Positions 1 to 7,765 of a stretch of 64,000 nucleotides of DNA are shown here, piece by piece. This DNA is from an uncultured Dyadobacter sp. (GTDB lineage: Bacteria > Bacteroidota > Bacteroidia > Cytophagales > Spirosomataceae), in assembly GCF_946482605.1 (NCBI RefSeq), contig NZ_CAMLSE010000015.1, forward strand, positions 174,733 to 238,732, read 5' to 3'. Every line of letters starts with the position of its first letter. Position 1 is the stretch's first letter. The notes under the pieces were generated by a model, which was not told where the DNA came from, did no database searches, and saw nothing but the letters and a program-made list of their open reading frames with translations. A program made the position numbers and the translations under genes.

Positions 1-321
1 TTTAAAACCCTCTTTCCCAGTTTCAGGCAAAGCGGCAAGCGCGGTGCGGTAAGCTTCCGGCAGCTTTGCCATGTCGCTTTCCAGGGCAATCACGATCGCG
101 CTTCCTGTTTTAGGGAGTTTTCGGGTAATGGGAAGCCTGATGTTCGTCCTTTTTTCCACCTCGCTTTGCAATACTTCGATGCTCCGGAGCAATGCAGTTT
201 TGTCGGTGGTAGGTGTGAAGATTACCGATTTGGACAAGTCGATGGATTGGGCAAACGTAATTTTTGCCGGAATAGTGAGTAAAAGCAGGATGAATAACCG
301 CAGAGGTGTTCCGAAGCGCAT
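1..321 (-). CDS. Secreted protein, N-terminal fragment (possible glycoside hydrolase)
   Basis: This is the first 107 residues of a protein that runs off the left edge of the window. It begins with ATG at 321 and has an N-terminal signal peptide (RLFILLLLTIPAKITFAQS, probable cleavage after about residue 24). The mature start, with a stretch reading LLRSIEVLQSEVEKRTNI, resembles the small N-terminal domains found ahead of the catalytic domain in several secreted Bacteroidota glycosidases (GH20, GH67 and GH84 types); this is a resemblance only. It starts 9 bp after the stop of the NagX-like gene and is probably in its operon. The neighbourhood suggests amino-sugar or glycan degradation, but the catalytic part cannot be seen. 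Confidence 0.6.
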   Translation of the reverse strand, partial: MRFGTPLRLFILLLLTIPAKITFAQSIDLSKSVIFTPTTDKTALLRSIEVLQSEVEKRTNIRLPITRKLPKTGSAIVIALESDMAKLPEAYRTALAALPETGKEGFK

Positions 322-330
322 AGGTGGAAT

Positions 331-1434
331 TCAGAGCTTAATGAATATTTTTCTTTGATACAGCAGATACGCCGGGATGAAGTTAATTCCAACAAAAAAC
401 AACGCATAAGCCATACTGGCAAGTCGTGGATCCATACCGGCCTGGGCCAGTGCCGTAACGGCGTGGTGGTTCAATGTGGAGCCTCCCACAGGAAGCAGGT
501 AAAAAAGGAGCGCAAAGATGTCGGCCAGAACGTAGGCAGTAATGGCATTGGCCCCGAAAATAACCCCGGGTGCAATGCCCCTCTTGTTGCCGTGGATATC
601 GATCAGGAAGTACAATGCTCCCAGCAGCATGGATGCGAAGCCGGATGTGACCAACACGAAGGAGCTTGTCCAAAGGTTTTCATTAACCGGAAATATCAGG
701 CCCCAGAAGTATCCCAGTATTGCAGAGGCAAAGCCGGCAGCCATGAGACTGTTGCTCTTTTCGTTAGGCGGAAGGGGACTCAGCATAAGCCTGCCCGCCA
801 GCATGCCGGTGAGCGTGGTGACAATGGATGGAATCGTACTCATAATGCCCTCCGGGTCCCAGGTCCCCTGCCACATTTTGCCGGGAAGGTATTGCTGATC
901 GACCCAGGCGGCGAGATTGACGCCGGGTTCCAGCATGACCCTGCCGACACCTGGTGTGGGGATCATTGTCAATGCAAGCCAATACAAAACGAGCAGACTA
1001 GCCCCGATCCAGGCTTGCTGCTTCCAGTCGGTATTCAAAAAGAGGATTGCGCAGACCAGAAATACAATCGCGATGCGGTGCAATGTACCGGTATACCGCA
1101 GGTCCGAGAGGTTGAAGTCAGGCAGCATATTTAAGAACATGCCTACTGCAAAGATTTTCAGGGAGCGGATCAGAATTTTCCGATACAGTTGGCCTTTGAC
1201 ATTGGAAGCGCGTTGCCTGGAATAAGCCAGGGTAATGGACACGCCCACGATGTAAAGGAATGTCGGTGCGATAAGGTCCGTGAATGTGAGCCCATTCCAC
1301 CTGGTATGGCGAAGGGTAGGGAAAACATATTCCTCGCTGCCGGGAAAGTTGACCATAATCATGGCAGCGATGGTGAAACCACGCATGGCGTCCAGTGAAA
1401 GTAATCTCGGCGATGCGCCAGAAGGGTTTTCCAT
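331..1434 (-). CDS. NagX/HGSNAT-like membrane acyltransferase (DUF5009 family)
   Basis: This 367-residue multi-pass membrane protein starts with the family signature RLLSLDAMRGFTIAAMIMVN, followed by about ten hydrophobic segments. The family includes lysosomal heparan-alpha-glucosaminide N-acetyltransferase and bacterial NagX proteins, which move acetyl groups across a membrane onto amino sugars. In Bacteroidota such genes commonly sit beside hexosaminidases and GlcNAc transporters, as here. It is divergent from the GH20 gene across a 236 bp spacer and 9 bp ahead of the truncated secreted protein. A role in handling N-acetylhexosamines is inferred from context; the acceptor is unknown. Confidence 0.85.
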   Translation of the reverse strand: MENPSGASPRLLSLDAMRGFTIAAMIMVNFPGSEEYVFPTLRHTRWNGLTFTDLIAPTFLYIVGVSITLAYSRQRASNVKGQLYRKILIRSLKIFAVGMFLNMLPDFNLSDLRYTGTLHRIAIVFLVCAILFLNTDWKQQAWIGASLLVLYWLALTMIPTPGVGRVMLEPGVNLAAWVDQQYLPGKMWQGTWDPEGIMSTIPSIVTTLTGMLAGRLMLSPLPPNEKSNSLMAAGFASAILGYFWGLIFPVNENLWTSSFVLVTSGFASMLLGALYFLIDIHGNKRGIAPGVIFGANAITAYVLADIFALLFYLLPVGGSTLNHHAVTALAQAGMDPRLASMAYALFFVGINFIPAYLLYQRKIFIKL

Positions 1435-1567
1435 ATCAACCGTTTAATGGGATGAATACGGGAATGCCAGCCGGAAAGGCTATTGAAATTAACCTAAATA
1501 TAAAATTGGAACCAGCCTGAACCCGGACTGCTGAGGACACTAATGCGGACGATGCGTTCTCCGCTGA

Positions 1568-1593
1568 CGCTTTTTGCTCCCTACACTAGTATA
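1568..1593 (+). promoter_or_regulatory. Possible promoter of the hexosaminidase operon
   Basis: The sequence TTTTTGC, about 15 bp and then TATATTTTGC resembles the Bacteroidota -33 (TTTG) and -7 (TAnnTTTG) elements with imperfect spacing. It lies about 80 bp upstream of the GH20 start in the spacer shared with the divergent acyltransferase gene. An operator for the XylR-type regulator encoded in the operon would be expected nearby; I could not pick one out with confidence. Confidence 0.35.
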
Positions 1594-1670
1594 TTTTGCG
1601 CAATTGTCAGTAATTAGGTTATCATTATCCTGTACATCCAGGTACATCCTAATCCAGCCTTTTATTAAAT

Positions 1671-4277
1671 ATGAGCAAACTATTCTCTCTTTCTCTGGCC
1701 CTGTTCGGCCTGTTGCTGTTGGTGAGCTGCAACAAATCGGACCAAGTATCCAAAGAACAGGCCGCGAAAATCGGCGTTTCTTGGAAGCTTGTCAGCAATT
1801 TTATCGAACCGCAGGGCAGATTTGAAGCACAGTTTACCATCCGGAATGGAAGTGATTTTACGCTGGACGGCTCCAACTGGAAGTTGTTCTGGAACATGTC
1901 CCCACGGCCGATTCAATCCAATAAAACACCTCAGCCGGCGGTAATAGAGCATATTAACGGTGATTGGTATCAAATGGTGGCGGCGAAGGATTTCAAACTG
2001 TCCCCGGGCGACTCGGTGGTGATCACCTACACCGGTACCGAAGGCGTAGTGAAGGAAACAGACGCACCGCTGGGCTTGTATTTCGTTTTCTATGATAAGG
2101 ATGGAAAGGAAAAGGATATTGTTCAGGTGGCAGACTACACGATAGAGCCGTTCACGACCAAAGAGCAAATTCTGCGCGGAAAAATGGACCTGAAACAGGT
2201 TCCTACCGCCGAGACGCGATACAAGGATAATCTGGCATGCACAAGATTGGGCGAAGATCAGCTTTTGAAGATCATCCCCAGTCCGGTTAAAATCACGCCG
2301 GGAGCAGGGACATTCACACTGACGGGCAGTACGCAGGTATTTTACCAGGAAGGACTGGAAAATGAAGCCAGATACCTCATCAGCCGGTTGAAGGCGCTGA
2401 CGGGAGCGGACTTGCCCATCCAGGCAGGTTTGCCGAACGCCGCATCAGCCGGCCAGCCAGCCATCACCCTGAAAACCGGAAAGGTGAATGTGAATGGCGT
2501 TGCGGGTGAAGCATATTTGTTAGGTATTAATCAGAATGGCATTGCGATAGAAGGCAGTGACGCTGCCGGTGTGTTTTACGGCGTACAGAGCTTGCTGCAA
2601 CTTGCACCTACGGAATCCTATCAAAAACCTGTGGCTTCCCTGGGGTTTGGATTTGTGCAGGTACAGGATGCACCAAGGTTCCAGTTCAGAAGCCTGCACC
2701 TGGACGTAGCACGTAACTTCCAGACCAAAGAATCGGTGAAGCGTGTGATTGATTTGCTTTCTTCCTATAAAGTCAACCATCTGTTGTTGTATACCACTGA
2801 GGATGAGGGCTGGCGGATCGAAATCGATGGGCTGCCGGAGCTCACAGAGGTAGGCGCGCAACGCCAGCACACGTCGGGTATGAATGCGCCTGCCCTGCAT
2901 CCGGGTTATGGCTCGGGGCCGGTTGCCAATGAGAAAGGCAAGCACGGCAGCGGCTACTATACCAAAGCAGATTTTATTGAAATACTCAAATATGCCCACG
3001 AAAGGCACATCAAGATTATTCCCGAACTGAACTTCCCCGGCCATGCGCTGGCGGCCATTAAGTCGATGGAGGCGCGGTATGAGCGGTTGATGAAGGAAGG
3101 AAAGGAAAAAGAAGCGAATGAATACCGCCTGATCGATCCGGATGACAAGTCGGTTTACATTTCAGCACAGGGTTATAAGAATAATGTCGTGAGCGTCGCG
3201 CGGGAGTCTACGTATCATTTTTTTGTAAAAGTGGTGGATGAGATTGCGAAGCTTTACGAGCAGGCCGGTTTGAAAATGGATACTTTCCACACGGGTGGCG
3301 ACGAGGTAGCGGATGGTGTATGGACCAAGTCGCCGATGGCGGCCAAACTATTGCAGGAGCATCCTGAAATCAAGGGCCCCCGGTACTTACAAACCTACTT
3401 TTTCAGAAAACTGCTTCCCATGCTCGAAAAGCGCAACCTGAAAGTACACGGCTGGGAGGAAGTGGCATTGAACAAAACCGAAACCGGGGCATATCTGGCC
3501 AACCCGGAATTTGTGGGTCATCCGGTAATCCCCTATATCTGGAATAATGTGTATGATGTCGATCTGGGCAACCGGCTGGCTAATGCAGGTTATCAGGTGG
3601 TGTTGTGTAATGTCACCAACTTCTATTTCGACATGTCCTACAACAACGATCCCAAGGAGCCTGGCCTCTACTGGGCAGGGTTTGTGGACACCCGTGATAA
3701 CTGGGCATTCGCACCTTTCAATATGTTCCGGACTACTGAGGAAACGTCGATGGGTAAGCCCATGAAAGAGGAATTCGTTGGGAAGCAGCTGATGAAGCCC
3801 GAGGCACGCAAAAACGTGTTCGGAGTGGAAGCACAGCTTTGGAGTGAGACAATCAAAGGCCGGGACATGATGGAGTATTCGATCCTGCCGAAGCTTTTAG
3901 GCTTTTCGGAAAGCGCCTGGACCGTCGAACGTAAATGGGAAAACGTTGCAGACGATGCGGCCAGAAAGAAGATGATGCAGGATGGATGGAATATTTTTGC
4001 AAACTCGATAGCCCAAAAGCACCTGCCGAGACTAAAGTATATAAACGGAGGCTACAATTACCGCTTACCTCAGCCGGGTGCGGTCGTAGAAAACGGAATG
4101 CTGAAGGCGAATGTCGAATTGCCGGGATTGGCGATTCGCTACACGACCGACGGCTCCGAGCCTACCGAGCAGTCACAGCTGTATGAAAACCCTGTGAAGG
4201 TTTCGGGGACTATCACATTGAAAAGTTTCGATCTGGCCGGAAGATCGAGCCGCAGCAGTGTTTTGTCAGCCCGATGA
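1671..4277 (+). CDS. Beta-N-acetylhexosaminidase, GH20 lipoprotein
   Basis: The 868-residue protein removes terminal GlcNAc or GalNAc from glycans such as chito-oligosaccharides. The first 20 residues are a lipoprotein signal (LLLLVSC, lipid-anchored Cys20). Domains in order are an N-terminal CHB_HEX-type carbohydrate-binding domain (about 30-170), a GH20b domain (about 195-330), the GH20 barrel (about 335-760, opening with FQFRSLHLDVARNFQ) and a C-terminal CHB_HEX_C-like domain ending near RYTTDGSEP. The catalytic pair is Asp544-Glu545 in FHTGGDEV, the substrate-assisted retaining mechanism of GH20. It is the first gene of a four-gene operon with a kinase, a permease and a regulator, so it probably releases the sugar they take up and sense. 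Confidence 0.95.
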   Translation: MSKLFSLSLALFGLLLLVSCNKSDQVSKEQAAKIGVSWKLVSNFIEPQGRFEAQFTIRNGSDFTLDGSNWKLFWNMSPRPIQSNKTPQPAVIEHINGDWYQMVAAKDFKLSPGDSVVITYTGTEGVVKETDAPLGLYFVFYDKDGKEKDIVQVADYTIEPFTTKEQILRGKMDLKQVPTAETRYKDNLACTRLGEDQLLKIIPSPVKITPGAGTFTLTGSTQVFYQEGLENEARYLISRLKALTGADLPIQAGLPNAASAGQPAITLKTGKVNVNGVAGEAYLLGINQNGIAIEGSDAAGVFYGVQSLLQLAPTESYQKPVASLGFGFVQVQDAPRFQFRSLHLDVARNFQTKESVKRVIDLLSSYKVNHLLLYTTEDEGWRIEIDGLPELTEVGAQRQHTSGMNAPALHPGYGSGPVANEKGKHGSGYYTKADFIEILKYAHERHIKIIPELNFPGHALAAIKSMEARYERLMKEGKEKEANEYRLIDPDDKSVYISAQGYKNNVVSVARESTYHFFVKVVDEIAKLYEQAGLKMDTFHTGGDEVADGVWTKSPMAAKLLQEHPEIKGPRYLQTYFFRKLLPMLEKRNLKVHGWEEVALNKTETGAYLANPEFVGHPVIPYIWNNVYDVDLGNRLANAGYQVVLCNVTNFYFDMSYNNDPKEPGLYWAGFVDTRDNWAFAPFNMFRTTEETSMGKPMKEEFVGKQLMKPEARKNVFGVEAQLWSETIKGRDMMEYSILPKLLGFSESAWTVERKWENVADDAARKKMMQDGWNIFANSIAQKHLPRLKYINGGYNYRLPQPGAVVENGMLKANVELPGLAIRYTTDGSEPTEQSQLYENPVKVSGTITLKSFDLAGRSSRSSVLSAR

Positions 4278-4322
4278 ACATTTGAAATAAAGCTTTTCCT
4301 ACTCAACTCCACGCATCCGTCA

Positions 4323-5159
4323 ATGAATATTGGTGTAGATATCGGCGGCACGAACATTCGTGCCGGGATAGAGTCGGGTGGTTATATCACCCGGCAGAAC
4401 AAAACTTTACTGGCTAACAAGCATTCGCTGTCATCGACCCTCGATCAACTGATGGCCGTAATCCGCCCGCTTACCGCATTTCCCGTCAAGGGCATTGGTA
4501 TAGGGGTACCCTCCGTGGTGGATGTGGGCAAGGGGATTGTTTATAATGTGGTGAACATACCGTCCTGGGAAGAGGTCGCATTGCGGGATATCGTTGAAAA
4601 AGAGTTTAACCTGCCGGTTTCGATCAACAACGATGTGAATTGCTTCATTTTAGGTGAGCACCGTTTTGGTTTGGCCCAAAGATTCAGGTCGGTGATCGGG
4701 ATGGCGATCGGTACCGGGCTCGGCTCCGGGATTATCATCGATAACCATTTGTATGCCGGCAAAAATTGCGGCGCGGGGGAGATCGGAATGCTGCCTTACA
4801 AAGATTCGGTGCTGGAAAACTATGTATGCAGCCGGTTTTTTGAAGACTCATTGGGCATCGATGCCTATGCAGCACATGAAGCCGCATTGAAAGGAAGCCG
4901 GAAGGCCATTGAAGTCTGGGAGGAATTCGGGGTACACCTCGGCGCGGTGATCAAAGCCATTATGTACACCTATGATCCGGAGGCCATCGTCATGGGAGGG
5001 TCCATTGCCAAGGCAAACCGCTTCTTTGAAGAAAGCATGCTCGACAGTATTCAGGATTTTGCCTATCCGGAATCATTGAAAAAGTTGACCTTGCTGGTGT
5101 CCGAAAACGAAAATATCGCGTTACTGGGTGCCGCTGCCTTGCTGGACGACCAGGGGTAA
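4323..5159 (+). CDS. ROK-family sugar kinase lacking the zinc motif
   Basis: The 278-residue protein has the ROK/hexokinase fold: phosphate-binding DIGGTN (Asp6-Asn11), probable catalytic Asp104 in INNDVN and the second ATP loop MAIGTGLGSG. It probably phosphorylates a hexose or N-acetylhexosamine in the cytoplasm. The usual ROK zinc site (a His after GAGEIG plus CxCGxxGC) is missing: here GAGEIG is followed by MLPYKDSVLENYVC. The family is therefore clear but the substrate cannot be assigned by motif. It starts 45 bp after the hexosaminidase and 47 bp before the permease, which argues for GlcNAc or a related sugar released by the first enzyme. Confidence 0.88.
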   Translation: MNIGVDIGGTNIRAGIESGGYITRQNKTLLANKHSLSSTLDQLMAVIRPLTAFPVKGIGIGVPSVVDVGKGIVYNVVNIPSWEEVALRDIVEKEFNLPVSINNDVNCFILGEHRFGLAQRFRSVIGMAIGTGLGSGIIIDNHLYAGKNCGAGEIGMLPYKDSVLENYVCSRFFEDSLGIDAYAAHEAALKGSRKAIEVWEEFGVHLGAVIKAIMYTYDPEAIVMGGSIAKANRFFEESMLDSIQDFAYPESLKKLTLLVSENENIALLGAAALLDDQG

Positions 5160-5206
5160 TGCGGAATGTAATCTAAATCAGGTCTATCAAATCAGGAACA
5201 GCCCTC

Positions 5207-6463
5207 ATGCAAAGGAACATCTTCATTGTCATTCTGATCCTTCTTATATTTTTTGTTATTTCCTTCCTGACCAACATCCTGGGGCCCATTATCCCGGATA
5301 TTGTCAAAAGCTTCGATCTCAGTATCGGGCTGGCGGGTTTCTTACCGTTTGCATTCTTCGTGGCATACGGAGTAATGTCTATTCCGGCCGGTCTAATGGT
5401 AGAGAAGTTCGGCGAGAAGGTCATGCTGATCCTGGCTTTCTTCCTGGCGTTCGGAGGGGCATTGTGCTTCGCATTGGTACCGGGCTTTTTTGTGGCATTG
5501 TTCTCGTTGTTCGTAATCGGGATCGGAATGGCCATTTTACAAGTGGTGATCAATCCATTGTTACGCGTGTCGGGCGGCGAGGAAAAGTTTGCATTTTATT
5601 CGGTACTGGCGCAGCTGTTTTTTGGGGCTGCTTCGTTTTTGAGTCCGCTGCTGTACAGTTACCTGGTGTTGAATGTGCATTCGGAACAATCGGGCTTTCT
5701 GCTCGATACTTTAAATCGCCTGGTACCGGAAAACCTTAAATGGGTGTCCCTGTACTGGGTTTTTGCCGTGATCGCATTGTTGATGGTCGTCGTCATCGGA
5801 ATGGCGAAGTTTCCAAAAGTGGAACTGCTGGAAGATGAGCGGGTCGATGTCGGGAAGTCGTTCGAAGAACTGGCTTCTAACCGGCTGGTATGGCTTTTCT
5901 TTCTGGGGATATTCGCTTATGTCGGAACGGAGCAAGGTATTGCGAACTGGATTTCTCAATTTCTGCAAACCTACCATGCCGTAGATCCTGCCACGACCGG
6001 TGCATCGGTCATATCTTACTTCTGGGGATTGCTGACGATCGGCTGTTTTCTGGGATTGGTTTTACTTAAAATCCTGGATAGCCGGAAAGTACTCGTTTTC
6101 TTTACCTGCGGCGCGATCGTGTCCCTTCTCCTCGCACTTTTTGGTCCCAAGGCAATGGCATTGATCGCATTTCCGCTTACCGGCTTTTTTGCCTCGATCA
6201 TGTATTCGGTGATCTTTTCGCTGGCGCTTAATTCTGTCCCCAAACACCATGGAACGTTTTCGGGCATTCTCTGTGCAGGCATTGCCGGAGGAGCGGTGGT
6301 CCCGCTGATCGTCGGTGGGCTGGGGGAACTGGTGGGGTTACAATGGGCCATGTTATTCCTGCTGATTCCGCTTGGTTATATTCTCAGCATCGGATTGTGG
6401 GCAAAGCCATTGATCAACAATGAAACAGTTTCTAATTTGAAGGAGCTTTTCGGTATAGGCTAG
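5207..6463 (+). CDS. FHS-type sugar permease (major facilitator superfamily)
   Basis: The 418-residue protein has about 12 membrane segments and resembles the fucose/glucose/galactose:H+ symporter branch of the major facilitator superfamily: ILGPIIPDIVKSF in the first helix region, then GVMSIPAGLMVEKFGEK in helix 2 and loop 2-3. The start chosen is the ATG at 5207, which gives a normal first helix. It lies between the ROK kinase gene (47 bp) and the regulator gene (31 bp). By context it probably imports the monosaccharide freed by the GH20 enzyme, a role like that of NagP-type transporters in other bacteria; the sugar specificity is an inference. Confidence 0.88.
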   Translation: MQRNIFIVILILLIFFVISFLTNILGPIIPDIVKSFDLSIGLAGFLPFAFFVAYGVMSIPAGLMVEKFGEKVMLILAFFLAFGGALCFALVPGFFVALFSLFVIGIGMAILQVVINPLLRVSGGEEKFAFYSVLAQLFFGAASFLSPLLYSYLVLNVHSEQSGFLLDTLNRLVPENLKWVSLYWVFAVIALLMVVVIGMAKFPKVELLEDERVDVGKSFEELASNRLVWLFFLGIFAYVGTEQGIANWISQFLQTYHAVDPATTGASVISYFWGLLTIGCFLGLVLLKILDSRKVLVFFTCGAIVSLLLALFGPKAMALIAFPLTGFFASIMYSVIFSLALNSVPKHHGTFSGILCAGIAGGAVVPLIVGGLGELVGLQWAMLFLLIPLGYILSIGLWAKPLINNETVSNLKELFGIG

Positions 6464-6494
6464 TTCTTTCCACGGAGCATTAACAGCTATTACA

Positions 6495-7655
6495 ATGTAC
6501 AAGATTATCCTGCTCCTGGACTTTGCAGAGGAATACAGTAAAAGCCTGATGAAAGGGATCAATGCGTATTCCAAAGAATTTGGCCCCTGGATCTTCTGCC
6601 GCATGCCACTTTTTCACCGGGAGACGATCGGGATAGACGGGATCCTGAAATGGGCGTTGGAATGGGGTGCAGACGGCATTGTCGGACAGCTTTATAATAA
6701 GGAAATCGACAAGATCGTCCGTGCGGGAATTCCCGTTATCGCGCAGGATTTTAAAGAGCGCTTTACCGAGATCCCGAATATTACCGGCGCTTATCATGAA
6801 GCCGGCCAAATGGGTGCCGACTACTTCTTGAAAAAGGGCTTCACGAACTTCGCGTTCTACGGATTCAATGACATTGTCTGGTCACGGGAACGCGCCGAAG
6901 GATTTGAGGGACATCTGCGTTCGAAAGGGCATAAAGTGCATTACTTCGAGCACAAAAAGTCACGGTCGACGGAATTATGGTATTACAAACCCAGCTCGTT
7001 GAGCCGCTGGCTGAAATCCCTCCCCAAGCCTATCGGCCTCATGACTTGCGACGACAACCAGGGGCAGCATATTACAGAGGCTTGCAGGCACGTAGGCATA
7101 CGCATACCCGAGGAGGTTGCCGTACTGGGTGTGGACAATGACGAAATGATCTGCGACCTGTCCGATCCGCCCTTATCGAGTATTGCGCTGGATGTTGAGA
7201 AAGGAGGCTATGATGCAGCAAAGTTGCTCGATCATATGATCAAACACCGGACCGCCGATTACTACGACATCATCGTCAGGCCTACGCAGGTTATTACCCG
7301 GCATTCGACGGATATCTATGCCACCAATGACGATCACATTGCATCTTCATTGAAATACATCCATCAGAACATCGACAAAAACCTGCATGTGGACGAAGTG
7401 GTGAAGCAAGTACCGTTGTCGCGCCGTGCGTTGGAAAAGCGTTTTCTGGAAATCACGGGTTACCCGATCTACAAATACATATTCAACCTTCGTATCGAGA
7501 AATTCACCCAAAAGCTACTCGATACCGATATGTCGGTCTTTGAAATCGCATTGGATATGGGGTTGGGGGATAGCAAAAATATAGCCCGCCAATTCAGGCA
7601 GGCTAAGGGATGCAGTCCCAGTGCTTATCGGAACAAATATTTGGCTGGGAAGTGA
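6495..7655 (+). CDS. XylR-type regulator (sugar-binding domain plus AraC HTH)
   Basis: The 386-residue protein joins a LacI/GalR-like periplasmic-binding fold (about 1-275; GVDNDEMICDLSDPPLSSI is typical of the XylR branch) to a C-terminal AraC-type double helix-turn-helix (about 283-386; LSRRALEKRFLEITGYPIYKY and DSKNIARQFRQAKGCSPSAYR). E. coli XylR has this architecture and activates sugar genes when the ligand binds. Being the last gene of the GH20-kinase-permease operon, it probably controls that operon in response to an amino sugar or related hexose. Both HTH units look intact. Confidence 0.9.
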   Translation: MYKIILLLDFAEEYSKSLMKGINAYSKEFGPWIFCRMPLFHRETIGIDGILKWALEWGADGIVGQLYNKEIDKIVRAGIPVIAQDFKERFTEIPNITGAYHEAGQMGADYFLKKGFTNFAFYGFNDIVWSRERAEGFEGHLRSKGHKVHYFEHKKSRSTELWYYKPSSLSRWLKSLPKPIGLMTCDDNQGQHITEACRHVGIRIPEEVAVLGVDNDEMICDLSDPPLSSIALDVEKGGYDAAKLLDHMIKHRTADYYDIIVRPTQVITRHSTDIYATNDDHIASSLKYIHQNIDKNLHVDEVVKQVPLSRRALEKRFLEITGYPIYKYIFNLRIEKFTQKLLDTDMSVFEIALDMGLGDSKNIARQFRQAKGCSPSAYRNKYLAGK

Positions 7656-7669
7656 AAAGTAGTTTCGTT

Positions 7670-7731
7670 GTCACCCTGAGCGGAGTCGAAGGGGAATCCG
7701 CATGATGCCCTTCGACTCCGCTCAGGGTGAC
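7670..7731. repeat. Long palindromic repeat, probable bidirectional terminator
   Basis: Two perfectly complementary 24-base arms (7670-7693 and 7708-7731) surround a 14-base loop. The core reads CCCTGAGCGGAGTCGAAGGG. It lies between two converging genes, 14 bp after the regulator and 34 bp before the end of the M13 peptidase gene, where a transcript from either side would form a very stable hairpin. From memory the core matches an interspersed palindrome scattered through many Bacteroidota genomes, so it may be a mobile or REP-like element that has become a terminator. Confidence 0.85.
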
Positions 7732-7765
7732 ACTTCAGTTTGAATGGATCAACTCCTGAACTTCA

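Noticed and set aside
355..1134. Long open frame on the + strand opposite the NagX-like gene
   Set aside because: The protein is rich in Gln, Cys, His and Arg with no motif, and the opposite strand encodes a clear multi-pass membrane protein. It is a shadow frame.
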